From contig NZ_BMQJ01000014.1 in the NCBI RefSeq assembly GCF_014648055.1, positions 1-64,000 of the forward strand: a stretch of DNA of 64,000 bases, read 5' to 3'. This DNA is from Streptosporangium pseudovulgare (lineage in GTDB: Bacteria; Actinomycetota; Actinomycetes; Streptosporangiales; Streptosporangiaceae). The translations under genes and the position numbers were made by a program. This document shows, in pieces, positions 33,002-41,474 of this stretch; the first letter of the stretch is position 1, and each line of letters begins with the position of its first letter. Below the pieces are notes generated by a model. It ran no database searches and was not told where the DNA came from. It saw nothing but the letters and a program-made list of their open reading frames with translations.

Positions 33002-33062
33002 GTTCCGCCGTGTCCCCTGACGTTCCCCTGATGTTCCCGGATGTTCCCTGACGTTCCCCGGA
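33002..33062. repeat. Six tandem 10-11-bp units upstream of fxsA
   Basis: GTTCC- or GTCCC-type units start at 33002, 33012, 33022, 33033, 33043 and 33053, with consensus GTTCCC(C)TGA(C/T). The 10-11-bp period places them on one face of the helix. The array lies 60-120 bp upstream of the fxsA start and about 65 bp past the end of the mannosyltransferase gene. On the minus strand each unit contains GGAAC or GGGAC. Confidence 0.75.
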
Positions 33063-33128
33063 GATCCTCCCGGGGTTCTCACGGAGCCCGCGCGGGGGCG
33101 CCCGGCGCCCGGGCGGCCGGCCCGGTGC

Positions 33129-33872
33129 TCAGCGCGAGCGGCGCAGGCGGCCGGGCAGCCCGGACAGGCCCCACTGCATGATCCGCCAGAACGCCTCGAC
33201 CATGATGCCCCGGCTCATCTTGCTGACCCCGGCGGTGCGCTCCACGAACACGATGGGCACCTCGGCGACGCGCAGGCCGTGGCGGACCGTGCGCAGCGTC
33301 AGGTCCACCTGGAAGCAGTAGCCCTGCGACTCCACGTCGTCCAGGCCGATCTTCTCCAGGGTGGCGGCGCGGTAGGCGCGGAAGCCCGCGGTGGCGTCCC
33401 GGACCGGGATGCCGAGCATCATCCGGGCGTAGACGTTGGCGCCGCGCGAGAGGAACTCGCGGGAGGCGGGCCAGTTGACCACCTCGCCGCCGGGCACCCA
33501 CCGCGAGCCGATCACCAGGTCGGCCCCGCCGGCCAGCCGCTCCAGCAGCTTGGGCAGTTCCTCGGGCTGGTGGGAGCCGTCGGCGTCCATCTCCACCAGG
33601 ACGTCGAAGCCCTCGGCCATGCCCCAGCGGAACCCGGCGATGTAGGCGGCGCCCAGACCCTGCTTGCCCGGCCGGTGCAGCACGTGGACGTGGTCGTCAC
33701 CGGCCGCCAGCTCGTCGGCGACCGCTCCGGTGCCGTCGGGGCTGGCGTCGTCGGCCACCAGCACGTGCGCCTCGGGCACCGCGGCGCGCACCCTGCCCAC
33801 GATCGCCGGCAGGTTCTCCCGCTCGTTGTAGGTCGGCACGACGACGAGCACCCGGCCCGGCATCCGCTCCAT
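33129..33872 (-). CDS. ppm1: Polyprenol-phosphate mannosyltransferase (dolichol-P-mannose synthase type)
   Basis: A 247-aa GT2 glycosyltransferase that transfers mannose from GDP-mannose to polyprenyl phosphate. Visible motifs are VVVPTYNERENL at the N-terminus, ADDASPDGT, the DXD-like EMDADGSH and GSRWVPGG. No membrane spans are present at the C-terminus. The ATG overlaps the lnt stop as TGATG, so the pair is translationally coupled. In Mycobacterium tuberculosis the same two activities are domains of the single protein Ppm1 (established); here they are separate overlapping genes. The product mannosyl donor would serve protein O-mannosylation or lipoglycan synthesis. Confidence 0.9.
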   Translation of the reverse strand: MERMPGRVLVVVPTYNERENLPAIVGRVRAAVPEAHVLVADDASPDGTGAVADELAAGDDHVHVLHRPGKQGLGAAYIAGFRWGMAEGFDVLVEMDADGSHQPEELPKLLERLAGGADLVIGSRWVPGGEVVNWPASREFLSRGANVYARMMLGIPVRDATAGFRAYRAATLEKIGLDDVESQGYCFQVDLTLRTVRHGLRVAEVPIVFVERTAGVSKMSRGIMVEAFWRIMQWGLSGLPGRLRRSR

Positions 33873-35548
33873 CACGCGTCTCCCACCTGCTGCTCGTCCC
33901 TCCCGCCCGCGGCGTGGGCAAGGTTGCGGATCCGGCGCGCCGCGACGGCGGCCACCGCGCCCGTACCCACAAGTATTAAGATCCATTCGGGCAACGCGCC
34001 AGCCCGGGTTGCGATGGTCTGCCCGGTTCTGACCGGGACGGTCAGCACGTCCATCGCGGGAACCAGCTCGCCGGTGCGCCAGACGACCTCGCCGCCCGGG
34101 TTCACCAGGGCGGAGATCCCGGTGATCGCCGAGGTCAGCACCGCCCGGTTGTGCTCGACCGCCCGCAGCTGCGACATGGCGAGCTGCTGGGGCGGCAGGT
34201 TCGTCAGCGCGTAGGTCGCGTTGTTGGTCTGCACCACCAGCGGGGTGGCCCCGGTCCTGGCGGTGTCGCCGACGACGCCGTCGTAGGCGACCTCGTAGCA
34301 GTTGATCGCCCCGACGGTCACCGGCCCGACCCGGAGGTCGCCGTCGCGGGTGCCGGGCACCGACTGCTTGCCGACCAGGGCGGCCCGCTCGAACAGGGCG
34401 AACATGAGGTCCTTGAGCGGGGTGTACTCGCCGAACGGGACCAGCTTCTGCTTGTCGTAGTACGCCCCGGGCCCGGTCACCGGGTCCCACACGATGCTGC
34501 GGGTCGCCCGGCCGTCCTCGCCGATCCCGACCACCGCGCCGACCAGCACGGGCACCCCGACGTCCTTGACGGCGTCGTCGATCTGGCGGCGGGCGAACTC
34601 GCTGCGGTAGGGGTCGATGTCGGTGGAGTTCTCCGGCAGCACGACCAGGTCGGGCTTCGGCATCCGGCCCTCCCGTACGGCGCGGGCCATCTCGTGGAGC
34701 ATCCGGGTGTGGTTGCCCAGCACCACCGCGGGCTCGTTCCCGAGGGGGTTCATGCCGCGGCCGGGGACGTTGCCCTGGACGACGCCGATCCGGACCGTCC
34801 GGCCCTCGTCGCCGTGGCGGGGCACGGCGAACGCCGCGGCCGGCACGGCCAGCGCCCCGGCGAGCGCCAGCGCCAGCGGCGCCCCGCCCCGGCGCCCGCC
34901 CGGCCCCGGGCCCGCCTCCGGGTCACGCCCCGCCCGCGACGCCGGCCGCCGCGCCGCCCGCAGCCGCAGCGCGGCCAGCGCGAGCAGCCCGCCGCACAAC
35001 GCCACCGCGAAGCCCACCAGCGGGGCCCCTCCGACGGCCGCGTACGGGGTGAAGACCGACTCCCCCTGGCTGAAGGCCAGCCGTACCCAGGGGAAGCCGC
35101 CGAACGGGAACGATCCGCGGGCCTTCTCCATCGCCACCCACAGCGCGGCGCTCCACAGGGGCCACAGGGGCAGCCGTGACACCAGGGCCGATCCGGCGGC
35201 CCAGGCCGCGTAGAACAGGCTCTCAAGGGCCGTCAGGCCCAGCCAGGCGTCGGTCCCGATCGGGCTCGCCCAGTGCAGCGCGGGCAGCAGGAACACGAGG
35301 CCGGTCAGCAGGCCCGGCCACACGGCGCGGCGGGCGCGCAGGCCGTACGACGCCAGCATGGCGAGCGCCACGCCGAAGGGCGCGAGGAACCACAGCCCGA
35401 GCGGCGGGAAGGACAGGAACAGCAGCAGGCCGCCCGCGACGGCCGCCGCGGCGCGGCCGGACGCCGGATGCGAGAGGAGCGCGGCCCACCGGCGGGGGGA
35501 CTCCCCCGGCGCGGCCGCAGGCGGGACGGCCGTCTTCTCCTGCACCAC
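33872..35548 (-). CDS. lnt: Apolipoprotein N-acyltransferase
   Basis: A 558-aa membrane enzyme that N-acylates the modified cysteine of lipoproteins. About six hydrophobic spans lie in the first 230 residues. A carbon-nitrogen-hydrolase domain follows with Glu in VVLPENS (about 302), Lys in YYDKQKLVPFGEY (about 365) and Cys in INCYE (about 416), the Glu-Lys-Cys triad of the family. A last span lies near 525-545. The start is GTG with AAGGAG about 10 nt upstream; the next codon is also GTG. It is coupled to the mannosyltransferase, an arrangement matching the fused mycobacterial protein. Confidence 0.92.
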   Translation of the reverse strand: MVQEKTAVPPAAAPGESPRRWAALLSHPASGRAAAAVAGGLLLFLSFPPLGLWFLAPFGVALAMLASYGLRARRAVWPGLLTGLVFLLPALHWASPIGTDAWLGLTALESLFYAAWAAGSALVSRLPLWPLWSAALWVAMEKARGSFPFGGFPWVRLAFSQGESVFTPYAAVGGAPLVGFAVALCGGLLALAALRLRAARRPASRAGRDPEAGPGPGGRRGGAPLALALAGALAVPAAAFAVPRHGDEGRTVRIGVVQGNVPGRGMNPLGNEPAVVLGNHTRMLHEMARAVREGRMPKPDLVVLPENSTDIDPYRSEFARRQIDDAVKDVGVPVLVGAVVGIGEDGRATRSIVWDPVTGPGAYYDKQKLVPFGEYTPLKDLMFALFERAALVGKQSVPGTRDGDLRVGPVTVGAINCYEVAYDGVVGDTARTGATPLVVQTNNATYALTNLPPQQLAMSQLRAVEHNRAVLTSAITGISALVNPGGEVVWRTGELVPAMDVLTVPVRTGQTIATRAGALPEWILILVGTGAVAAVAARRIRNLAHAAGGRDEQQVGDA

Positions 35549-35994
35549 GGGCGTGGCTCTCCTTCGGGGCGTCGTGCGGGCGTTGTGCGGGCAACGGGCG
35601 CCCGGCCCCTCCGACCGGCCCGTCCGGCCCTTTTCCTAGCCCGAACGGTACCGTCCCCGGAGCACGGCGAGGAAACCACGGTCCGGGAAACGTCCCGGGA
35701 CGGACCCCGGGTCTTCGAAAACGGCAACGGGGTGATCCCCGGGCGGACGGAGGCCCGCGGGATCACCCCGGCGCTTGCGGCGCTCGCACGGGAGCGGGAA
35801 GAGGGCCCGGGCCGCCCTTCGGACCGGTTCCGTCCCGTCGGCGGCGGGCGCGGATTGCCGTTGTCTACTGGGTGCCCGGGCCCCTCCTGGGTCCAACCCC
35901 CCGCCCGGAAGGGGTGCCCCGCCTCGACGGAACACCGATCCTGCGCCTGGCTGTACGGACGGGGTCTCCCCCGTCACGGGCGCAGGAGGCGGCG
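35549..35994. other. Gene-poor spacer upstream of lnt
   Basis: About 450 bp that must contain the lnt promoter. I see no tRNA cloverleaf, no strong hairpin and no ORF with convincing codon usage. Composition is somewhat less GC-biased than in coding regions (for example AAAACGGCAACG). A well-formed ribosome site appears only at its right end, in front of the small ORF listed next. Confidence 0.5.
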
Positions 35995-36081
35995 ATGTCG
36001 AAAGGCGGCCAACCGGTCAGTCCCGTGCTGGACTGGGCAGCAAACTACCGACCCCAGCGCAGATGTCAACCGTGTCCCTAA
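35995..36081 (+). CDS. Possible 28-codon small ORF with strong ribosome site
   Basis: AGGAGG lies 5 nt before ATG at 35995, and the frame stays open for 28 codons to TAA at 36081. The peptide begins MSKGGQPVSPVLDWAANY and ends RRCQPCP, with two cysteines near the terminus. Third codon positions are less GC-rich than in neighbouring genes. The stop falls within the foot of a hairpin (36074-36113). It could be a leader peptide, a small independent product, or the 5' remnant of a lost gene; no gene follows on the same strand. Confidence 0.35.
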   Translation: MSKGGQPVSPVLDWAANYRPQRRCQPCP

Positions 36082-36113
36082 CAGCGGAAACATCAAGTTT
36101 CCGCAGCTGGGAC
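36074..36113. terminator. Hairpin at the 3' end of helD
   Basis: Inner arms GCGGAAAC (36084-36091) and GTTTCCGC (36097-36104) enclose a 5-nt loop, and outer arms GTCCC/GGGAC extend the structure. It lies 30-60 bp beyond the helD stop on the minus strand and probably terminates that transcript. Confidence 0.6.
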
Positions 36114-36139
36114 AGGATCGGCGAGAGCCGTCAATGGTC

Positions 36140-38491
36140 TCATGTGATCCGATGTACCTCAAGTCGAGAGAGCGCCCCGGGCAGCGGGCCGTCGTGGACG
36201 ACGCCAAGGCGGCGGGTCGCCCTGGTCAGGGCGACGTAAAGATCGCTGGCCCCGCGTGGCGACTCCCCCAGGATCGCCTCCGGATCCACCACGATGACCG
36301 TGTCGAACTCCAGGCCCTTGGCCTCGGCGACGGTCAGGACCGCCGCCGGGGCGTCCAGCGCGGCGGCCCCGGGCATGGCGACCGCACCCGGGACCGTCCC
36401 GGTGACGAGCTCGCCGTACTTCTCCCGGCCGGTCTCCGGGACGATCACCACCGTGCGGCCCCCCTCGGCGACCTCGGCGGCGACCAGGCCGGGCAGGCGG
36501 TCCGCCGGGGAGGCCGCCCAGGGCCGGGCGCCGGTCTCGCGGACCGAGGTGGGCGCGCTCAGGCCGGGGCCGACCAGGGCGAGCACCTCCGCCGCCACGG
36601 CCATCAGCTCGGCCGGGGTGCGGTAGTTGACCGTGAGGGTCTCCTGCCGCCAGCGCCCGGCGACGTACGGGTCGAGGACGTCGCCCCAGGAGCGGGCGCC
36701 CGCCGAGGAGCCCGTCTGCGCCAGGTCGCCGACGATCGTCATCGACCGGCTGGGGACGCGGCGCATCACCATGCGCCAGTCCATCGCCGACAGCTCCTGG
36801 GCCTCGTCCACGATGACGTGGCCGAACGCCCAGGTCCGGTCGGCCGCGGCGCGCTCGGCGGTGGTGAGGTACACCTCGTCGGCGAGGTGGCGGGCGGCGA
36901 ACTTCTCGGCGTCCATGACCTCCGCCAGGCCGGTCAGCTCCAGCACCTCCCTGGCGTAGGTGAGCTGGTGCTGCCGCTCGTCCTGGGCGGCGGCCCGCGC
37001 CAGGGCCTGCTCCTCCTCGGCGAACCACGCCCCGGCCCGCAGCACCGCCGGGTCGATGTCGCCGAGCAGCTCGGCGGCCTCGTCCAGCAGCGGCACGTCG
37101 GAAGGGGCCCACCAGTCCTCGCCGCGCCGGGGCGGCTCGCGCAGCAGCAACTCCCGCTCGGCGGCGTCCAGCAGCCCGCCCGCGGCGTACTCCAGCCGCT
37201 CGCGCGAGGTGAACAGCCCGACCAGGAGCTGGCGGGGGGTGGTGTAGGGCCACAGCCTGTTCAGCGCGGCCTTGACGGGCCGCTCGGTGCGCAGGTCCTC
37301 GCGGATGCCGGCCAGCTCGTCGTCGTCGATCACGCCCTTGCCGAGCTGCTTGGCCATCTGCCGGGCCAGGATGTTGAGCAGGTGGCGGACGAACACCGCG
37401 CGGGCCTCGTTGTGCGGCCTGCCCGAGCGGGCCGCCCGGTTGCGGGCCGCCTCCAGGGCCCGGCCGTCGAGCCTGAGGGTGTGGCCGTCGAGGCGGATGT
37501 CGACCGGCTTGCGCGGCACCCGCTGCCGCTCCCGTACGGCCCGCGCCACCACCTGGACCATGCGCGCGTCGCCCTTGACCTCGGCGACCTCCGGGCGCTC
37601 CCGGACCGTGGGGACGAGCCCGGGGTACAGCTCGGCGACCGTGGACAGCAGCACGTCGGTCTCGCCCAGCGAGGGGAGCACCTGGTCGATGTAGCGCATG
37701 AAGGTCGAGTTGGGGCCCAGGATGAGCACGCCCCGGCGGGCGAGCCGTTCCCGGTGGGTGTAGAGGAGGTAGGCCGCCCGGTGCAGGGCGACCACCGTCT
37801 TGCCGGTGCCGGGGCCGCCCTGCACGACCAGCACGCCGTCCAGGTCGGAGCGGATGATGCGGTCCTGCTCGGCCTGGATGGTCGCCACGATGTCGCGCAT
37901 CCGCCCGGTCCGCCGGGCGCCGAGGGAGGCCAGCAGCGCCGCCTCGCCGTTGAGGGTGGCGACGTCCTCGTCGGTGAGGCCGTCGAGGTCGAGCAGGTCG
38001 TCGTCCACCCCGACCACCGTGCGCCCCTTGGTCTGCAGGTGGCGGCGGCGGGTGATGCCCATCGGCGCGGCGGGGGTGGCGCCGTAGAACGGCTGGGCCA
38101 CCGGCGCCCGCCAGTCGATCAGCAGCCGCCGCTGATCGTCGTCGGCCAGGCCGATGCGCCCGATGTAGAGGGCGGTCTGGTCGGTCTTGTCGATCCGCCC
38201 GAAGCACAGGCCGTTCTCCACGCCCCACAGGCGGCCCAGGCGCTCGGCGTACATCCCGGCGAAGCTGTCGCGCTCGGAGCGGTTCTGGTGCGTGCCGCCG
38301 CTCCCGCCCTGCGCGAGCACCTCGTCCAACTGGCGCTGGGTGCGCTCGCGGAGCACGTCGAGCCGCTCGTAGAGGGCGGAGACGTATTCCTGCTCCCGAG
38401 CGACCTCGTGTTGACGGACGGTCGCCGATCCATTATTGTTGATGCTAATGGGATGCTCCGGGCTCATTTGGCTGTTGTGACAGCCAGCCAT
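36140..38491 (-). CDS. helD: HelD-like UvrD-family ATPase (RNA polymerase recycling factor)
   Basis: A 783-aa superfamily-1 helicase-like protein. The N-terminal coiled coil (about 25-65) is followed by the HelD-specific region, Walker A GGPGTGKT (225-232) and Walker B VIVDEAQEL. Late motifs include TVNYRTPAELM and EAKGLEFDTVIVVD, then the C-terminal VALTRATRRLGVVHDG. HelD proteins pull stalled RNA polymerase from DNA, and some actinobacterial members give rifamycin tolerance (family knowledge). I see no rifamycin-associated element upstream. The ATG at 38491 has GAGG 8 nt upstream; an ATG 24 bp later has no site. The first 25 codons are locally AT-rich. Confidence 0.9.
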   Translation of the reverse strand: MAGCHNSQMSPEHPISINNNGSATVRQHEVAREQEYVSALYERLDVLRERTQRQLDEVLAQGGSGGTHQNRSERDSFAGMYAERLGRLWGVENGLCFGRIDKTDQTALYIGRIGLADDDQRRLLIDWRAPVAQPFYGATPAAPMGITRRRHLQTKGRTVVGVDDDLLDLDGLTDEDVATLNGEAALLASLGARRTGRMRDIVATIQAEQDRIIRSDLDGVLVVQGGPGTGKTVVALHRAAYLLYTHRERLARRGVLILGPNSTFMRYIDQVLPSLGETDVLLSTVAELYPGLVPTVRERPEVAEVKGDARMVQVVARAVRERQRVPRKPVDIRLDGHTLRLDGRALEAARNRAARSGRPHNEARAVFVRHLLNILARQMAKQLGKGVIDDDELAGIREDLRTERPVKAALNRLWPYTTPRQLLVGLFTSRERLEYAAGGLLDAAERELLLREPPRRGEDWWAPSDVPLLDEAAELLGDIDPAVLRAGAWFAEEEQALARAAAQDERQHQLTYAREVLELTGLAEVMDAEKFAARHLADEVYLTTAERAAADRTWAFGHVIVDEAQELSAMDWRMVMRRVPSRSMTIVGDLAQTGSSAGARSWGDVLDPYVAGRWRQETLTVNYRTPAELMAVAAEVLALVGPGLSAPTSVRETGARPWAASPADRLPGLVAAEVAEGGRTVVIVPETGREKYGELVTGTVPGAVAMPGAAALDAPAAVLTVAEAKGLEFDTVIVVDPEAILGESPRGASDLYVALTRATRRLGVVHDGPLPGALSRLEVHRIT

Positions 38492-38904
38492 CTTAGCAGC
38501 CTCGTCGAGGAACCCGTCTCCACACCGCGATCACAGCTTGGTCTCGGCGCCTCCGTCCCCGCCGGTTCCAGCGCGCTCCCCCCACTCGCACCTCCCCCGC
38601 CCTCCGCCGCGCGCACCGCCGTCCCCGGCCATTGCATGCCCCCGTACGCCGCGCCCGTCATACGGCCCGCTCGCGCCTTCCGCCGCGCGCCCGCGCCCGC
38701 CGTACGGTCAGCCGCGCTTCCCCGCCGCGCACCGGCGGGAGGGTGCGACGGGGACCCTGCAAGCCTCCCTGAGGCTCCGCGAGACCCGGCGGACTCCGTG
38801 GGGCCTGTGGACTCCCGGTGGGCTTCCGGGAGGCCGGCGGGACTCCGTGGGGCGCTCGGGGGCTCGACGGGGCTCAGCGGCCTCATGAGCCTCGGCGGGC
38901 GAGG
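38492..38904. other. Spacer between the AsnC-type regulator and helD
   Basis: A 413-bp gap, both flanking genes on the minus strand. It includes CCTCGTCGAGG (38500-38510), an inverted repeat covering the helD ribosome site. A Pro/Ser/Arg-coding low-complexity stretch follows. Imperfect copies of GGCGGGACTCCGTGGGG lie at about 38788 and 38836. One long frame here has no credible start or domain and was not called. Confidence 0.45.
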
Positions 38905-39423
38905 TCAGGCGTCCCCGCCGGGCCCGCCGCCCGCCGGTTCCGGGGGCCGGTGCTCGTACGGCGTGCTCAGCACGACGGTCGTCCGGGTCGAGACGTTGGC
39001 GGCGGTGCGGATCTGGCTGAGCAGCTCCTCCAGCGCGGACGGCGACGCCACCCTGACCTTGAGGATGTAGCTCTCGTCACCGGCGACGCTGTGGCACGCC
39101 TCTATCGCGGCCAGGTGTGCCAGCCGGTCGGGGGCGTCGTCGGCAGCGGCCGGGTCGATCGGCTTGATGGACACGAACGCGGTCAGCGGGAGCCCGATCG
39201 CCTCGTAGTCGACCAGCGCGGCGTACCCCCGCACCACCCCGCGTTTCTCCAGCCGACGCACCCGCTGGTGCACCGCCGACACCGACAACCCGGTCTCCTT
39301 GGCGAGGTCGGTGAAACTCATCCGGCCGTCACTCGCCAGTAATGTCACGATTCGGCGGTCGATCTCCTCCACCCGGTCAACGGTATCGGCACCCGGCGGT
39401 CTCCCGCGCCGTCCTCCGGTCAC
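38905..39423 (-). CDS. Lrp/AsnC-family transcriptional regulator
   Basis: A regulator of 172 aa from the GTG at 39423, or 155 aa from the GTG at 39372; neither start has a strong ribosome site. The N-terminal helix-turn-helix (IDRRIVTLLASDGRMSFTDL ... HQRVRRLEKRG) and the C-terminal RAM/ligand domain (ACHSVAGDESYILKVRV) are typical. Such regulators respond to amino acids or related metabolites and form octamers. The gene lies 26 bp downstream of the histidine kinase gene on the same strand and may share its transcript. The tail is short, Pro/Gly-rich and variable. Confidence 0.9.
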   Translation of the reverse strand: MTGGRRGRPPGADTVDRVEEIDRRIVTLLASDGRMSFTDLAKETGLSVSAVHQRVRRLEKRGVVRGYAALVDYEAIGLPLTAFVSIKPIDPAAADDAPDRLAHLAAIEACHSVAGDESYILKVRVASPSALEELLSQIRTAANVSTRTTVVLSTPYEHRPPEPAGGGPGGDA

Positions 39424-39449
39424 GTCATGGTCCCAACGCCGCCCGCGCC

Positions 39450-41279
39450 TCAGTCGGTCTCGGCCCGCGCGCCTTCGGCGTCCTCCGAGCCGTGCGGGTC
39501 GTGCGAGCCTTCCGAGTCGCGCGAGGGTTCCGGGCCCTCCGGGCCGCCGGCTTCCGCCCGCGCCGCCTTCCCGTCCGCCGGAACCCCGGCGGAGGGTTTC
39601 GCGGTCTCCCCGGGGGACGCGTTCGCGGCCTCGCCGGGGGACGCGGGAGTCCTGCCGGGAGACGGTGCCGAGGCGTCCTTCCGCCCGGTTCCGGCCTCTC
39701 CGCCGGAGGCGTCCGGGGTTCCCGGCGCGTCCGGGACGTCGGCGACCGGCAGGGTGAGGACGAAACGGGCGCCCTCGGTGTACTCGGTGTCCAGCCAGAT
39801 CCTGCCCTGGTGCTGCTCGACGATCTTCCGGCAGAGAGCCAGTCCGATCCCGGTGCCCTCGTAGGCGTCCCGGTGGTGCAGCCGCTGGAAGATCACGAAG
39901 ATCTTGTCGGCGAAGTGGGCCGGGATTCCGATCCCGTTGTCGGTCAGGGAGATCCGCCACTCCCCGTCGCTCCTCTCGGCCTCGATCCGGATGTGCGGCC
40001 GTCTGCCGGGGGTGCGGAACTTCAGGGAGTTGCCGATCAGGTTCTGCCAGAGCATCACCAGCTGGGTGCGGTCGCCGACGACCACCGGCAGGTCCCCCAC
40101 CTCGATCTCGGCGTCCGACTCCTCCACGGCCGCCGCGAGGTTGGCCAGCGCGTGACCGATCATCTCGTTCAGGCCGGCCGGGACCGGCTCCTGGCGGACG
40201 CGGCCCACCCGGGAGAAGGTGAGCAGCTCGTTGATGAGCACCTGCATGCGCTTGGCGCCGTCGACGGCGAAGTCGATGTAGGTGTTCGCCCTCTCGTCGA
40301 GCTGGTCGGCGTAGCGCTGCTGGAGCATCTGGCAGAAGGAGGCGATCTTGCGCAGCGGCTCCTGCAGGTCGTGGGAGGCGACGTAGGCGAACTGCTCCAG
40401 CTCGGCGTTGGATCGTTTCAGCTCCTCGGCCTGGGCTGCGAGTTGCTGCCGGGAGCCGCGGGCCTCCTCCAGCTCGGTGACGATCCGCAGCCGCATCGCC
40501 TCCATGTCGCTCGACAGCGCCGCCAGGTCGGCCGGGCCGCCGGTGTCGACGTGATGGGAGAAGTCGCCCCCGGTGACCCGGCGGGACGCCTCGCCCAGGC
40601 GCGCCAGGGGGCGGAACACCGCCACCCGCAGCAGCACCGCGACCGTGATGATCGTCAGGAGGAAGGCGGCCAGGATGATGAAGAAGGTGGTGTCGCGGGT
40701 CGTGCGAGTCCGCTCCAGCTCGACGCGGGCGCGGTCCCTGACCGCGCTCCAGGCGGCGTTCTGCTCGTTGAGCGCGCGGCGGACCGCGTCGAAGGCGGTC
40801 TTGCTCTCCTCGGCCCGCACCTGGGACACGGCCGAGGGGCCGCCGCGCCGTACGGCGGCGATCATCGGCTCGGCGTACTCGGAGCGCCACCGCTCGCTCA
40901 GCCGCTCGACCGACTCCAGCCGGTCCAGCACCTTCTCCCCCGACGCCACCATCCGCACCTGCGCCGCGGCGGCCCGCTGGGCGCTCAGGCCGTCCTCGTA
41001 CGGCTGGAGGAACTCCTCCTTGCCGGAGATGACGAAGCCCCGCAGGCCGGTCTCCTGGTTGACCAGACTCGTCTGCATGCGCTCGGCCTGGAGCCTGCCC
41101 ACCGTGATCTGGTCGATGAGCCGGTCGGACGCCTGAGCCGCGGTGCGCAGCACGCTCGCGCCGAACACCGCGGACACGGCGAGCAGCACGGCCATGGCGA
41201 GCAGCACGACGTTGAACCATGTCTGCGCGTTCCAGCGGCCATGCCGGGAACGGGCGGCGCGCGCCTGGTCGGAGGTCAT
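39450..41279 (-). CDS. CHASE3-HAMP sensor histidine kinase of the phytochrome-like class
   Basis: A 609-aa membrane kinase. The first span (about 20-42) is followed by an extracytoplasmic CHASE3-like helical domain (about 45-185, including NQETGLRGFVISG), a second span (about 193-213) and HAMP. A coiled coil leads to the dimerisation domain with the phospho-acceptor His near 302 (ASHDLQEPLRKI). The ATPase domain has NLIGNSLKF, DNGIGIP and EGTGIGLALC. The last 85 residues are disordered and rich in Pro/Ser/Gly/Glu. No response regulator is adjacent, so it is an orphan in this window. The ligand is unknown. Confidence 0.9.
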   Translation of the reverse strand: MTSDQARAARSRHGRWNAQTWFNVVLLAMAVLLAVSAVFGASVLRTAAQASDRLIDQITVGRLQAERMQTSLVNQETGLRGFVISGKEEFLQPYEDGLSAQRAAAAQVRMVASGEKVLDRLESVERLSERWRSEYAEPMIAAVRRGGPSAVSQVRAEESKTAFDAVRRALNEQNAAWSAVRDRARVELERTRTTRDTTFFIILAAFLLTIITVAVLLRVAVFRPLARLGEASRRVTGGDFSHHVDTGGPADLAALSSDMEAMRLRIVTELEEARGSRQQLAAQAEELKRSNAELEQFAYVASHDLQEPLRKIASFCQMLQQRYADQLDERANTYIDFAVDGAKRMQVLINELLTFSRVGRVRQEPVPAGLNEMIGHALANLAAAVEESDAEIEVGDLPVVVGDRTQLVMLWQNLIGNSLKFRTPGRRPHIRIEAERSDGEWRISLTDNGIGIPAHFADKIFVIFQRLHHRDAYEGTGIGLALCRKIVEQHQGRIWLDTEYTEGARFVLTLPVADVPDAPGTPDASGGEAGTGRKDASAPSPGRTPASPGEAANASPGETAKPSAGVPADGKAARAEAGGPEGPEPSRDSEGSHDPHGSEDAEGARAETD

Positions 41280-41474
41280 GACGTCTCATCTCAGGGATCC
41301 GGCCCGCCGGGGCCGGGGAACACAACGGCTGACGAAAGATACCGGAACGGGCGGCCTCCGCCGTACCCGATCCGGGCGGGCGAGTCCGGGGGCAGGCAGG
41401 ACGTACCGGCGGCAGGGTGGGAAGCTGGTGCGATCGCCGCCGTACGACGGCGCACGCGTCCCGTGGAGGTAATG

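Noticed and set aside
35860-35930. Possible tRNA-like GGGTCCAACCCC segment
   Set aside because: No anticodon stem or 7-bp acceptor stem can be drawn around it.
38492-38560. Rifamycin-associated element upstream of helD
   Set aside because: No match to the 19-bp inverted-repeat type known from rifamycin-responsive genes; only a CCTCGTCGAGG dyad is present.
38464-38886. 140-codon minus-strand ORF before helD
   Set aside because: Pro/Ser/Ala/Arg low-complexity text, no domain or clear ribosome site, and it overlaps the helD start.
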